DNA of 64,000 nt from Cristatella mucedo (GCA_009760855.2 WPIO01000019.1:2618501-2682500); one strand, 5' to 3'. Positions 1 through 12,570 are shown, counted from the first letter of the stretch. Made by a program: numbers and translations. The notes: generated by a model not told the origin, from the sequence alone.

Positions 1-1359
1 TCTACGTGGCAACGACGACGGGAATGTCACTGCCTTAGCTCTGCTAGATCTGTCTGCTGCCTTCGACACCATTGATCACGAAGTTCTGCTTGAACGATTG
101 AGAACAACGATCGGTCTGGCAGACGAAGCACTGACGTGGTTTAAATCATACTTGTCTGATCGTGTTCAATCCGTGTCGTGTGGGGGTCAGGTCTCAGACA
201 CGAGAAGGGTCACCTGTGGAGTCCCTCAAGGGTCTGTACTTGGTCCCTTGCTGTTCTCCATTTATACGCAACCTCTGGGAAAAGTGATTAAGGCCCATGG
301 AATAGGATATCACTTCTATGCTGACGATACTCAGTTGTATTTGTCATTTCAACCGTCGGAATCTGCTGCAGCAACTGAGAAACTGAATGCTTGCCTTGCC
401 GATATTCGATCCTGGATGTCGGAAAACTTCCTGACATTAAATGACGATAAAACTGAACTGCTTCTCATAGGACACCCTAAGCGTGTGGCTGGATTAAAAG
501 GCTTTGCCATCCTAATAGGTGACGCTATTGTGCGGTCATCACCACCTGGTCGAAATTTAGGTGTCGTGTTCGACAGCTGCCTCAATTTCAAAAGCTTCAT
601 TCAGAAGACTGCCTCTACAGCTAGCCATCACATCCGATCCCTGTCCAAGATTAGGAGCTGTCTCCCACAGTGGCTTGTAAAAAATTTAACTAGCTCTCTA
701 GTTCTGTCTCGGCTTGATTATTGTAATTCCCTTTTGGCTGGGCTACCAAAGAAAGCTATTATGCCACTACAGCGGACTATGAATATGGCTGCAAGGCTGG
801 TCTTCAAGTCCCAGCGGTTTAAGCACTGTCTCCTTTGCTGAAGGAGCTAGGATGGCTGCCGTTTGAGCAAAGGATACAGAGCAAAGTTCTTATGATGACC
901 CACAAGGCCCGCCACGGCTTGGCTCCTTCGTACCTAGCTGAACTGCTGCATCAGTTTCAGCCTGTTCGCGCCCTCAGGTCCTGTGTGGACAATAAATTAG
1001 CTGTCCCATTCCTCTGCTTAAAGACAGCTGGTGACAGAAGCTTTAGCTCTGCAGGTCCTAGACTGTTGAGCTCGCTTCCACAATTCTTATGCAACGATAA
1101 CTAATCTCCTACTGCCGACTATGGCACATCCTTTTCAGCGGTCCTGAGCTGCTACTTCTATGCTACTCACTACCTCAACTGCTCTCCTGACTCAGCTATG
1201 CTTCCCACTTTCTCTTTGTTGCGTGATACGAAGTCTGTTGGCTACCGAATGCGTACCGAAAGCCGCTTAGACTGTGAGTGCGCTATGCAAAGCTCTCCTA
1301 CGTAACACCCACATGGTCTTTATGATTTTGTGGAGTTACAGACGGAGATACATTACATT
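1..1359 (+). mobile_element. L2/CR1-type LINE, family A copy 1 (5' cut by window edge)
   Basis: Reverse transcriptase of a non-LTR retrotransposon, open from base 2 to 841. Visible RT blocks in order: [18 protein letters not shown] (finger/palm), [13 protein letters not shown] (about 216-255), the catalytic box YADDTQLYL (about 317-345) and the downstream [20 protein letters not shown] stretch (about 413-470). A frame slip near 826-840, where family A copy 4 reads through, moves the C-terminal extension to the 835-1104 frame, and a stop at 1102-1104 ends it early. The 3' end is a GGAGATACATTACATT tail at about 1344-1359. The endonuclease part would lie left of the window. Dead copy, but the catalytic Asp pair is intact. 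Clade (L2 rather than CR1) is my inference from motif style. Confidence 0.9.
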
Positions 1360-1523
1360 TCCAAGGCCCGTTTCATGTTATTCACTGTCGTTATTCACTT
1401 TTATTGATGGGATGGGCTGGCATGGTTTTAGCCGCATACCCGCTGTCATATTAAGTATTTGTAATTATTTCGGGAATCTGAGGAAGCCAAGTTTCTGCAG
1501 CTGTGCCAAGCTCTGCCACAAGG

Positions 1524-1689
1524 CTAGATGATTTAACAGCCTCTTTTCTATGGCGACAGAAGAGCATTTACGGCTATCGCCACCACTAGCAGAGGCAATA
1601 AAGGATCGCTCACCGTAGGATTCGAACCCATGACCTCGGGGCTCAGGTCATGAAAAGCAGCCGCCTTACCTAGTGTGCCGTCGTGGCTA
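1524..1689 (-). mobile_element. tRNA-derived SINE, copy 1
   Basis: Reverse complement of the window-wide SINE. Read on the minus strand it starts with a GCCACGACGGCACACTAGGTA head (box A-like), has a box B match (GGGTTCGAATCCT on the minus strand, about 1617-1629), the conserved body and an ATCATCTAG end. It aligns by eye over its whole length with the copies at 5671, 12217 and 32114. Confidence 0.85.
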
Positions 1690-2271
1690 AGTTATAGTGC
1701 ATTCCTCACGCCCAATTTTATTGAGGAAATCGGGCCAACACAAATTGACCTTGACAACTACCGGTAGATTAGCTAAGGTGTTGGTCTAGTAGCAGCTGCT
1801 TTGGTGAAAGGTGGCTGCTTTACGGGTTTTGTGAAGGGCCTACTGTGGTGTCACCTCTCGCGATGGTTATACTAGGAGAGTTGGCGCAGAAGCTGGGGAT
1901 AAGCGAGAATGCTGTCACGTACAGCCTTTAAGACCCGTCTGATCTTGGGATTTTAACGACCTGGCGGCCTCGGGACGCCCTCGGGCTTCCACCGGTTGAG
2001 ATGATGACAAGAATGTAACCGAGGTGACTGGGGTAGGCGACTTTCTGCCCGACCACCTCCTGTCCCAGCAACGCTGCCGACGAAAGACGGCTGCAGCAAG
2101 ACGAGCGGCAGTGGGAGTAAACCTCTTTATAACAATATTGCTTACGCCAACAATAGCAGGGCAAGTAAACAAAAGTACTACTGGGAGACCTTGGGTACAT
2201 CAGGCTACAGGGGAATGTGGGAAGCAACGAAACAAACATTCCGACGGAGGAAGGGACGCCCTTGAACCGAA
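1690..2271. other. no recognised feature
   Basis: Unique-looking sequence between a SINE and a LINE fragment. Short open frames occur on both strands (for example 2024-2323 + and 1928-2275 -) and overlap each other. None shows a recognisable motif or splice context, so I treat them as chance. Confidence 0.4.
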
Positions 2272-2852
2272 GCAAGGCTGGTCTTCAAGTCCCAGCGGTT
2301 TGAGCACGTGTTACCTCTACTGAAAGAGCTAGGATGGTTGCCGGTTGAGCAAAGGATACAGAGCAAAGTTCTTACGCTGACCCACAAGGCCCGCCTCGGC
2401 TTGGCTCCTTCGTACCTAGCTGAACTGCTGCATCAGTTTCAGCCTGTTCGCGCCCTCAGGTCCTGTGTGGACAATAAATTAGCTGTCCCATTCCTCCGCT
2501 TAAAGACAGTTGGCGACAGAAGCTTTAGCTCTGCAGGTCCTAGACTGTGGAACTCGCTTCCACAATTCTTACGCAACGACATCTACTCTCCAACTGCCGA
2601 CTATGGCACATCTTTTTCACTGGTCCTGAACTGCTACTTCTATGCTACGCACTACCTCAACTGCTCTCCTAACTCTGCTATGCTTCCCACTTTCTCTTTG
2701 CTGCGTGAGACGAAGTCTGTTGAATGCGTACCGAAAGCCGCTTAGGCTGTGAGTGCGCTATACAAAACTCTCCTGCGTAACACCCCCATGGTCTTTATGA
2801 CTTTGTGGAGTTACTGACGGAGATACATTACATTACATTACATTACATTACA
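2272..2852 (+). mobile_element. LINE family A, copy 2 (5'-truncated)
   Basis: Begins abruptly inside the RT C-terminal extension (GCAAGGCTGGTCTTCAAG) and runs to a tail of six ACATT-type units at about 2822-2852. The frame from 2308 encodes [17 protein letters not shown] onward, nearly identical to copies 1 and 4. Seven bases are missing near 2727 compared with copy 4, which changes the last codons. The 5' truncation with an intact tail is the normal product of target-primed reverse transcription. Confidence 0.9.
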
Positions 2853-3564
2853 ATCTTGAAGGCGACTGCTCTTATCCCACGAGTAACTATCTTATCGTGG
2901 GTAATACAGTACCGAATAATGGATTAATATGTAATTCGTGAAGTTTACTGCCTAATGGAGACTCACAAGCCAGGGCACATCTCAGCTGGCCGAGGGCACC
3001 AGCTTAATGAGGGGGCGGGAGGCTACGAACAGCATACCGAGGAGCGGGAAATATATTCAAGCCATTACTGAGAGCGTGCTTAACAGCCGCCGAACTAGCC
3101 GCCGCACTGCGGGTCCCGGTGGCTTCCTGCGGCTGACCGCACTGTTGGTAAACGTCCACCCTTCGGTACGTGGATGCTGAGCGACTGGGACACACTGCGC
3201 CGGACTCCACGCCTTGGCACAAGCACTTCTTCGGCCCAGCTGCCCAGATTAATGGGCGGCGGCACTCATCTGGCCTCAAGTCGAAGGTCAGGCTGAGCCT
3301 GGCGGTTGACCCTTAGCTGGCCATATCGCATGGTGGCGCCCTTGGCCACCGAACCTCGCTTGGGTACGCGAATAACACAGAAAGCTCCGGTACCGCCGGA
3401 AGCTCATCAAAAAGCGGGTCTTCAGAGGGCGTAGTTGCACGCGAAAACACTGGATGGTAGAAGATTTGGCAGTGAAGAGTAAGTTCACCACTACGGCAGA
3501 TGCAAACATCAAATCTACGTAAAGACGTAGCAGTGACTAAGCGTACGGTTATGCCTGCTTGCAG
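2853..3564. other. unassigned, fairly GC-rich stretch
   Basis: Minus-strand open frames at 3004-3279, 3288-3512 and 3313-3567 follow each other and could be fragments of one older coding sequence, possibly transposon-derived. They carry no motif I recognise. No plus-strand candidate. Confidence 0.3.
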
Positions 3565-3960
3565 CATAGCGTAAAGTTTGGATCAGGCTCGGTTATGTTA
3601 GGGACCCTTATCCTCATTGAGGGCATAATGAATACAGAACTCTACCTGCGAATCCTAGATGCAGTAGGTGTACCAAGTGAATTAGTATTTCCAGGCATAA
3701 GCTTTTTAAGTAGGATAACGATCCTAAGATAACAGCGAAAGTTTTCGTCTGTGCAGCCACCAAGCTAGACCCCAGAGCTTAACTCGATAGAGCATCTATG
3801 GGACGATATTCAGCGTAAGCCGAGAGCAGTGGCAGTCGCGTAAGACCCAGGCCGACGTATAGGACCGCTTTCAGGTGGTTTGGTACGCAATTGTTACTAA
3901 TACACTTGTAGCGGCTCTTAAACTTGTCATTTGACACAAAGACAGAGAATGTTACGGGTG
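3565..3960 (+). pseudogene. Tc1/mariner-type transposase remnant
   Basis: Three conserved pieces of a Tc1-like DDE transposase appear in order in different frames. First is VKFGSGSVM followed by LIEGIMNTELYLRIL (about 3571-3655), matching the family's GGGSVM...EGxMNxxxYxxIL block. Next is DNDPKITAK (about 3713-3739), matching the second catalytic Asp block QDNDPKHT. Last is TPELNSIEHLWDDIQRK (about 3768-3818), matching the SPDLNPIEHLW block with the catalytic Glu. Frameshifts and stops separate them, so it is dead. Inverted terminal repeats were not found by eye. Confidence 0.75.
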
Positions 3961-5168
3961 CTCGTCTTTACAGACAGGTGACAAATATGGATGGAGCTGG
4001 CTCCTCGAAGCAAACGAATGTTCGCCGACGCACGAAGGTATGCCAACTGAAGCTGGGGAAGGCAGCAACTAAGAGCATCCATACCTAAATCTAGCAAGTC
4101 TGTGCACAGAGCAGTCTATTTGATGGCCTCAGTGGGTCACATATAGCCAGCACCACTCTGGCGTACAGTTCGCCTCGAAGCCCAAAGACTCGACTCGAAA
4201 CGAGCTTTTTATAGGGTCTCAACCGTTGACTATGATTGATCTGGTTCCTAATCCTTGTAATTCAGGAACTACCAATAATTCCAAGGGCTGCCATAATCTG
4301 ATCAAGCCAGCAGGTGCACGTTTCACTATATAGCATCAAATGTAACTCTGTAGTTTGTCCTGTCAACGATGGCGCTTATAGCAAAAGTGGTCGCTAATCG
4401 AAGAGGGACAACATGCTACTAGTTGCATTGCTTCCACCACCTACGCTTTAGTTTTGATATGAATAAATAGCTTGCTGAGCTGCTCCATTTATTTGTGCGT
4501 CAGTTTTTCTACTTCAAGCCCTCGAAGTAGAATTTAAAATTGCCTGCAGCATTGAAGACCAGGCGGTCATAGCAAGGGGGAGAGTCAACCAAAAATCGTG
4601 GCTGATGATGATAAATAAGCTTGTGTGGGCTTTACTTTTATTTTAATTGAGCCTTCCGGGTGACGAGCATAAAAGTAAATGGAGGAGGAAAGACAGCTAA
4701 GCTAAAAATACTGACTAAACACAGCTAATAGAAGTGACGCCATCAACAGTGGCCGCTAAAGATTAAATGCTAGGATTAATCTCTTAGCCATTAGCTGGCA
4801 CCGACACAGCCGCCGTCTGCTTTTAGTGGCGCTATGTATGCATCAATCGAGGTAGTAAAAATTAGAAATAATGGTGATATTGACGAGATTAGTGTGGCAA
4901 AGAAGAGGACGTGATGCATTGAACTTCCCGTAAGCCGGAGATCTGCACTCATTCCTGAGCTCAGCGAAAGATAGGAATCACTAGACGAGGGCTACCGCCT
5001 CGTGACTTGCGACGTTCACTGTTTATTACCTCGTGCAAACTAAATCCAGTGAGGAACGTTCAGTTCATATATACTGCATGCTTTTCCGGAAACGAGTAAT
5101 CTCTTTTATGTTGTAGCTAGTAGCTTCTCCCTACGGACATAGAGATACAAGCTGTCCTATCAGTCAAT
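3961..5168. other. no recognised feature
   Basis: No long open frame and no repeat family that recurs elsewhere in the window. One short perfect inverted repeat (TTCTACTTC / GAAGTAGAA) lies at 4507-4532. Confidence 0.4.

Positions 5169-5236
<68 letters not shown>
5169..5236 (+). repeat. compound (TG)n(AG)n microsatellite
   Basis: About eleven TG units pass directly into about twenty-two AG units. Confidence 0.97.
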
Positions 5237-5238
<2 letters not shown>

Positions 5239-5670
5239 GTCCACATGAAATCAATCGTGGCCTGTTACATAGTTACAAATGATCGACTGAAAGAGAAATC
5301 TGCAGGGCCTGCAAGTACCGAAATACGTTATATAGTTTTGTAGGTACTATACAAATGCAATGGCATTATTGTGATGCAAGATATTGTTTTAGTAATAGAT
5401 CTTCCCACTCTCTAGTCGATTTTTCATATGATACATACTTATCTATATGTATACAAATTTTGCTACTACTACATGCTACATGCTACTGTGCTACAAGTAT
5501 ATGCAGGTGCTATGTACATTTTGTACCTGAAAATAATGTTAGTGTAAGTCGCAGCTTGGGGAAAGATGCAGCTAATCATTGCGTTTGCCTGTGGACCTAG
5601 CTGTTGCCGACGGCTGTCTTATGGTATAAGGGCTGAAGCTATGAAAAACGTTGTACGCGCTTATAGATAG
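5237..5670. other. no recognised feature
   Basis: AT-rich sequence with an 81-codon open frame at 5355-5600 that has no recognisable motif. Confidence 0.4.
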
Positions 5671-5842
5671 CCAGCTGTGATGGCATACTAGGTAAGGTGG
5701 TTGCTTTCACGACCTCGGTCCCGAGGTCATGGGTTCGATTCCTGCGGTGGGCGATTCTTTATCGCCACTGCAAGCGGTGGTGATAGCCGCAAAGGCTCTT
5801 CTGTCGCTATACAAAAAGAGGCTGTTTAATCAGTTAGGATTA
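5671..5842 (+). mobile_element. tRNA-derived SINE, copy 2
   Basis: Head with a box A-like ATGGCATACTAGGTAAGG and a box B GGGTTCGATTCCT (about 5730-5742), spaced as in a tRNA. A body of about 90 bp follows (TTATCGCCACTGCAAGCGG...), then the end CAGTTAGGATTA. One of the most complete copies. It would have been transcribed by RNA polymerase III and copied by a partner LINE. Confidence 0.9.
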
Positions 5843-5939
5843 GTCAAACTAGATCACCTGTGCTATGCCATTTAAGTATAGCAAAAAGCGGCAGCATGTG
5901 GTTGCAATGCTTAGGGGAGCAGAAGATCGATTACATTTT

Positions 5940-7460
5940 AACACTAATTTGTTGTGAAACCAATAACGCAATTGAGCAAATTATTCCCGCACTGAACATG
6001 GCACTCTGGCTTGCATCCAATGAGATGCTGTCCTGTCCCAACCGATCGGGCGAATTGTGAAGGTTCGCGCTCATAAAACCTGCACAACCGTGAAGCAAGG
6101 CAACTCTATCAGAGACAGTAGAACGACTAGTAGCAGACCAGCTAGCTCCCATTTCAAAACTTCAAGCCCAGCATACAAGTTTCAGTCGCGTTTAAGAGCC
6201 AATCGATCTACAAATAGATTTATGCAAGTATATAAAGAGCATTTTAGGTATGCTGACTGAGGCGGAGTCTCTCTGCTAGCTCTGTTGTATCTCGCAGCAG
6301 CGCCTGAGACTGTTGATTAAGAAGTCCTTGTTTTGTGACAGCCATCTCGCCTAGGTATAAGGAGTATTTCGCTGCCACGGTTAAGATCTATCTCTGCGGT
6401 GGATTTCCGAGCATTTATGTCAATGAGCAATAGCCATTTGACGAGCCTTAAAAGCATGGGTAGCTCACGGATCTGTACTTCGTCCACTTCTCACAACTTA
6501 TAGTCACACTCTAGCCACCGCGATCACAAACTACGAATTAGGCTATCATTTGTAAGCGATACAAAGAGCTGTACCTTGACTTTGATCCCTACTTGCCTTC
6601 CTGCATGTGGAACTCTCTTAATTACCTAACAGCATGCATCACCCTGACATTCACATTTGGATGGTAGGAAACGTTCTCAGATTAAATGGCAACAAAACCA
6701 AATGGTTAGCTATGGGAAAAAATTCTGTTATCAGAATGTGGGAAGCCTAACGCTCAAAATGGTCTACGATAGCATGTTTACTGTAGTGTCTGTACACAAT
6801 TAAGGTGTCCTGTTCTAAAACAAGCCATCCACTCAATGACTAGCCGAGGCCTTCGGTCCACTCTGCTTAATTTCAGCTAGGTTCAATTGCAAAAAATGGA
6901 TCTGTTCAAATAAGGATACCCGAGCTCTTCTAGTCAGTGCGTTTATGAAATCCCGTCTAGTATTCTGTATCTCCATAATAGCAGGTCTGACTGACTGACC
7001 AATAGGGCGCTCGCAGTTGGTGCACAACTCAATAGCTAGTCTGTGCTGTCGTGAAAGTTGCAAAAGCCACGTTACACCACTTCTCAATGATCTGCACGGA
7101 GTCCCTCGAGCACCGAATCGACTTCAGTTCTGTCGCGTCATTTTAGATCCTTTAATTCTCTTGCTTCATCCCACCTATCCGAACTACTTCCTAATCAGGG
7201 TTCGTATCGTACTGCCACACCGCTCTTCTTCTTAATAAAGTGGTTTAGCTGCGCATCAAATCAACGTCAACTGTTTTAAATAGTAACCTCAGTTCCTATG
7301 CTTCCAAAGCCCGGAACTAGCTCCCGACTCACTTCACGGCATCTCCTGACTTGATGGCATTTAAAAGCTATAAAAACCTATCGGCTCCTCAGGCATTCTT
7401 TGCTTCATCTAGTACGAATTGTGCTTTGCGTGCTATTGAGTGCTGACAATATGGTCGTCG
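5940..7460 (+). mobile_element. LINE family B, ancient RT relic
   Basis: Heavily decayed copy recognised from ordered RT fragments in shifting frames: TVERLVADQL (about 6118-6147), SLLALLYLAAAPETVD (about 6268-6315, replacing the [16 protein letters not shown] block), a YHL...DTKSCTL remnant of the catalytic box (about 6545-6580), then the C-terminal extension around 7013-7330 with LCCRESCKSHVTPLL and LTSRHLLT-like pieces. The first Asp block and the YADD box are lost. It ends near the FKSYKNL-like stretch; no ATT tail remains. Confidence 0.7.
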
Positions 7461-9679
7461 TCGCTTGCAACTTGACATATTGATTGAAGAGTCCGCCGAA
7501 GGCAGCACCTCAGAGGTCCAGATTCAAACTAATTTAAATGAACCTTTTATAACGCACCATTATTTCAGTTTCCGGGTCGTTGACCTCATTCGCGGTCAGC
7601 CATATTTAAGATAGTGACCCTAGCTGGCTCTTTTCATACACGGACTTATAGTTCAGTTAATTTGAAAATTAAACGCTCGGCATTAAACTTGGTGGGCACA
7701 AGATCGCTGTTCAAATCGACGTGATCTACAGCACGTTTCTCGCTCTCACACTCATTAGAAGACGGCTGGTCTCTCATCGCAGGAGCTCAAGGCAGCGTGG
7801 CAACGGGCGATGGAAGAAAGGCGGTCTAGATATATATGCTGCGTTTCGTTCTTGCAACAGTCGGATTCGTGGAAGGGTCCAACCTGGAAAAGTACAGGAC
7901 GAGGCAGTTGCTTGTGCGGTTGCAGGCTTCCTAATAAATTCTCAGCATGGAAAGCTTCGTGGCTTTTTCATGTCTGCACCATCACATAAAAGACCGAAGC
8001 GACATTGCATTAATCAATAAGTAAACTTATGTCACGAATGATGAACCTTTTTTACTCGTGATTATTTAACTTCGAGAAAGAATTTTCCATCTCACCTTCA
8101 AAACCATTCTTGCAGTTCTCGCATGTGGAATGAGGTTGGCAGCATACGTGCTGATCCCGGGTGTACCAAAATATGGTTTGTAAACATCGGACGCTTGCAA
8201 GGAGTTTTTTGTGTTTGTCTTGATATATAGGCCGCAGAAGAGGTAAAATGCTTCTGCTGGATGCTTACAGCTAATTGATGCCAGCTCAGGAAAATGCAGG
8301 TATGGATTCACTCAGGCAGCTGGGTGTCAAATGAATCAGTGGGCTAAAGGCTCATGTATTTCTCTTAACTGTTTATATAATAGAAAAGTATTAATAAAGA
8401 AGTAGCTGATTATTTAGATGTAATATTGCATAGGACAACTGATTAACACCATGCTTCAATGACACCATCAAACAATCAACAATTAAGGAATACACACATA
8501 ATAAGCTACGAAAAACGTTTCGCACAAAATATAATTTTTCGATTTGGCACCAGATCTTTGACAATAGCTGAATCTGGAATGTTCTGGAAAATAAGTAAAT
8601 TTCAAATTTAAAACTTCTTCTCGCAAAAGTAAAGCCTCTGGAGTAAGAATAGCATTTTCTATGATTTTGAGGCATAGAAAACTGGGAAGTAACACTTACT
8701 AACCAGAAATAAAGTAGATTACAATTTTGTTACAACTTTACTGATCCCCAAGCAATATCAGCTTAACTATTTCTATTGGGTAACTATAGGGGCAGGTACA
8801 AACTAAGAGGGTAATACTTTTGTCAAAAGGCAAATAAGATGAATTGGAAAACAGCACAACCTTTTGAATGCAGTCATTTCTCCCGGAAGTAATTACTGAA
8901 TACGAGCATGAGTCAGCTTTGAGTTAGGGCCAGAACGTTCAATCGGGTGACGGCACAAATAGGCGAGACTTTTCAATTTTGCGTGTGAGGCGTTTCATGA
9001 ATTTACTAATGGTAGTGATAGCAATAGCAGACTCCGTGCTCTCGTGCAGTGCGAGTGTTGGGAATGGTTCTCGATCCTTAAATCTAGGCCGATGGACACG
9101 GCAATTGCTGCTTCAAGTAGTGGTATCCGGCGGTCGACAAGCTGTGCTATATCTTTGGCTGCTTGGGCGAACGACTTGATAACGATGCGGAAATGAACGT
9201 GGGGTCACTGGCATCAAACGGACAGACGAATAAACCAATGTGACGTTATCTAAGCCAAATAAAGTACACAAGTATCTGTCAATCACTCTATACCCTTAGA
9301 ACACTGGGCTTCGGGGGTACAAAAGAGCAGGCACAATGCAATGGCATCAGTGGTGTCGGCTGCTAAGCCACTAGTCAGCCGGTCAAATTTCAGTCTGTCA
9401 TTTCGATTATTGGTCGAGCGATCAAAGACCCACTCCACCAAGTAACTGGCTCAGTATCTAGTATCTCAGTATCTTTGCCACTATACAACTGCTGCAGGCC
9501 ATTGAGAGAGACCGTACACTTTAATTCGACAGCAGAGCTTTAACACAAGTGGTTGGTGGACTCTTGCAAAGTGCATTATCACCAGCGACTTCCTCCACTA
9601 CAGTAACACTGGCACTGCAGCGATGCAGCCCCCCCCCCCGATACTGCTGGCACTATCGCGGAAAGTCATCGTTAACTCG
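7461..9679. other. no recognised feature
   Basis: Mixed sequence with only short open frames on both strands (longest 99 codons, 7721-8020 +), none with family motifs. A run of ten C lies at about 9630-9639. Confidence 0.4.
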
Positions 9680-9996
9680 TCCTAGACTGAGGAACTCGCT
9701 TCCACAATTCTTACGCAACGACATCTACTCTCCAACTGCCGACTATGGCACATCTTTTTCAGCGGACCTGAACTGCTACTTCTATGCCACTCACTACCTC
9801 AACTGCTCTCCTAACTCTGCTATGCTTCCCACTTTCTCTTTGTTGCGTGAGACGAAGTCTGTTGGCTACCGAATGCGTACCGAAAGCCGCTTAGGCTGTG
9901 AGTGCGCTATACAAAACTCTCCTGCGTAACGCCCACATGGTCTGTATGACTTTGTGGAGTTACTGACGGAGATACATTACATTACATTACATTACA
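9680..9996 (+). mobile_element. LINE family A, copy 3 (short 3' fragment)
   Basis: Only the last part of the element: RNSLPQFLRNDIYSPTADYG in the frame that ends at 9929, the 3' untranslated region and a tail of ACATT units at about 9975-9996. It joins unrelated DNA abruptly at its 5' side, as expected for early-terminated reverse transcription. Confidence 0.9.
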
Positions 9997-11734
9997 TGTT
10001 TCAACTGCACTTAGCTCAACCGAAGCTCACACGTATACATATGCAGGCTTTAGAGCACTTGCACCTGAAGAGCATTTCACAGTCTCCTAGCTATCAACCA
10101 GTCACAACCGCAGCTTGTTTAGAGAAGATAAACCCCTTTGATATAACACGTAAGCAGCATATCCATTTCACCCATCCCAACAAGCCTTACTTTTTCAACC
10201 AGCAACTGTTTTTCCGCTGCTGCTCCAGGCAACCTCAAACTACAGCTGAGCGCCAACCGTCATAGCCAAGGTCAACTCTATATACTCGTCATACCTTAAC
10301 TATTTTGCATATGCTACTTCAAATAGTCCCCAGTTTACTTTAATATGGAGTCCGAGGCCCAGACGGGTGTGTCAGAAAGTCTTATTACCCAAGTGCTCAT
10401 ACTGTGGATCATTTTTCTGCCACAGCCAATTTCACAGTTCTTGACTGCTGTAATAAAATCGCTTTGCATTGAGTGAATAGAATTTTTTTTGGGTTACAAA
10501 ATGGTTGGCCATCAGCACTGGCAGTTGCTTTAATAGATAGGAGCAGACCATACAAAGGCAGCTTTGGGAATTAGTTTGAGCGACGAGCTAGTGCAGCTTC
10601 ACGAGTAACACGGTTGGCGTTTTACATCTATTCACCTGAACTTGATTATTAACCAGCACATGAAGAAAACAAAGACGGCAAAGAGTGCCAAATAAATTAT
10701 AAGGTAATTGTGGCCCGATTTGGAGATATGCAAGAGGCGGCTCATAGTCTGCTTGAGGAATCCTCCTGACTTGTCGAAATCATCATCCTAAAAACAGATG
10801 TAAATCAAAATCGGCCTTGTTTGAACACTACTGGATGGATACCACTGCTCCCCACGGGACTGAGCTGAGCCGCGAAGGTTTATGCTTGACATCAAACAAT
10901 TGAGAGGCTGCAAAACTGAAGGCTATTTACCATTTCTCCAAGCATACGATTCTGGCTTCTGACTTCATCACCGATGTTAATTGTCAGCTGGAACAAACAC
11001 AACCACTGCACGAATGGTAAAAGACTGAACAACACATATGACTAGGCTATGCAGAGAACAATATATGCCACTTGAGAGTCTTACATCAGTCGGCAACAAA
11101 GCATAAGGGTCCATCTGCGACACGGTCACTATTTATGTTGGGGATAGGACAAACACGTGGGGCATCTTAGAGTGAGAGCTTATTATCCCAAATGGAATTT
11201 TAAGGATTTGTACGAGACCGAAGCATCCATCTAGGTAGATATGCGCGATTACATTTCGTTGCAGCCTAGCATATGGAACACGAGGGAAAGCCATACTCAG
11301 ACATTAAAACACCTGGATGCAAAAAGCCGTTAGCACGAGATCAGAGAAACCTAGCTGTCCCTGCAGCCAGAAATCTTAGGATGATCGGTAAGGTACAAGG
11401 ACCAAATTTTTTCACAGGCCCATAAACTATAATTTAAATTTTTTGCAAGCCAGCCAAGAGATGACAACCTGAGCCTGTAAGTAATGGGCAATCAACAGTT
11501 GTCTGTACACAGGATGGCAGGCCTTGGCTTAGAAACGAGCATGTGATAACAAAGAAATGTATATTGCTGGAGAGTGATCAGTGGTTACAACTTTAGAAGC
11601 CACTTATAGCACCTAGCTCAGCACTCTGATGCCGCAGTGACGAGGTACAGAAGAGCAGACGATCAAATATGATAAAGCAGGTGCTGTAGCTATGAGGAGG
11701 ATATGAAATTAATAAGGAGCAAACATGGACAAGG
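9997..11734. other. no recognised feature
   Basis: No recurring repeat and no convincing frame. The open frame at 9954-10265 starts inside the LINE tail and shows no motif. Confidence 0.4.
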
Positions 11735-11895
11735 GGGGAAAAAGAGAGATAAGAGAAGTAGACCCTTGAAGGGGAGGCATGAAAGGGACGGTGGAAGGAA
11801 GCGAGGGGAGGAAGGGAGGTTGGGAGTGAGGAAGGGAGTGAGGGAGGGAAGAATGAATGGAGGGAGGCAGTGAGGGAGGGAGTGGGAGACAGGTA
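11735..11895 (+). repeat. purine-rich imperfect GGGA/GGAA repeat
   Basis: About 160 bases made almost only of G and A in loose GGGA, GGAAG and GAGGGAGG units. The opposite strand gives serine/proline-rich artificial frames (11593-12048 and neighbours), which I do not call genes. Confidence 0.85.
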
Positions 11896-12216
11896 GGTAG
11901 ACGACGACACAAGGATGAAAAGAAGGTAAAGAATGAAGAAAGCACGAGGCAGATGTATACGTATATTGCATATACAGGAATACAAATAGCTGCATATACA
12001 GGTAATATGCACATGGATATATTTATATACAGTCGTAAGTAGCTGCACCTAGAGGAGGGATATAGCATTCAGTATAAAGCAAAAAAAGGATATCGTAGCT
12101 CTAGAAAGCAAGAAGATACAATTTCGCTTTAAATGACATTCGATCCCACAATCACCAAAGGACGGGGCAAGCAGTATTCCGACTCATCACTTTTTTTTAC
12201 AGCGAAAAAGGGTTTG
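11896..12216. other. no recognised feature
   Basis: AT-rich flank between the purine tract and a SINE, with several TATATA-type stretches near 11957-12030. Confidence 0.4.
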
Positions 12217-12388
12217 TAGTGCCGTGATGGCACACTAGGTAAGGCGGTTGCTTTCACGACCTTGGTCCCGAGGTCGTGGGTTCGATTCCTGTGGTGGGCG
12301 ATCCTTTATCGCCACTGCAACAGGTGGTGATGGCCGTAAAGGCTCTTCTGTCGCTATACAAAAAGAGGCTGTTTAATCAGCTAGGATT
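12217..12388 (+). mobile_element. tRNA-derived SINE, copy 3
   Basis: Full copy: GCCGTGATGGCACACTAGG head, box B GGGTTCGATTCCT (about 12278-12290), body and CAGCTAGGATT end followed by a T run. The next copy starts 13 bases later in the same orientation. Confidence 0.92.
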
Positions 12389-12400
12389 TTTTTTTTGGTG

Positions 12401-12570
12401 AGCCGTGATGGCACACTAGGTAAGGCGGTTGCTTTCATGACCTCGGTCGTGGGTTCGATTCCTGCGGTGGGCGATCCTTTATCACCACTGCAAGCGGCGG
12501 TGATAGCCATCAAGGCTCTTCGGTCGCTATACAAAAAGAGGCTGTTTAAGCAGCTAGGATTATTATTATA
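12401..12570 (+). mobile_element. tRNA-derived SINE, copy 4 (tandem with copy 3)
   Basis: Same family. The head lacks about seven bases around CCGAGGT compared with copy 3. Box B is at about 12449-12461. The end reads CAGCTAGGATTATTATTATA, so this copy carries a visible ATT-repeat tail like that of LINE family B. Confidence 0.92.

Noticed and set aside
5671-5760. SINE heads as genuine tRNA genes
   Set aside because: Acceptor stem does not close, and the same head is always followed by the same 90-bp body in every copy.
11593-12068. Ser/Pro-rich minus-strand frames up to 151 codons
   Set aside because: Produced by the purine-rich GGGA repeat; three overlapping frames are open at once.
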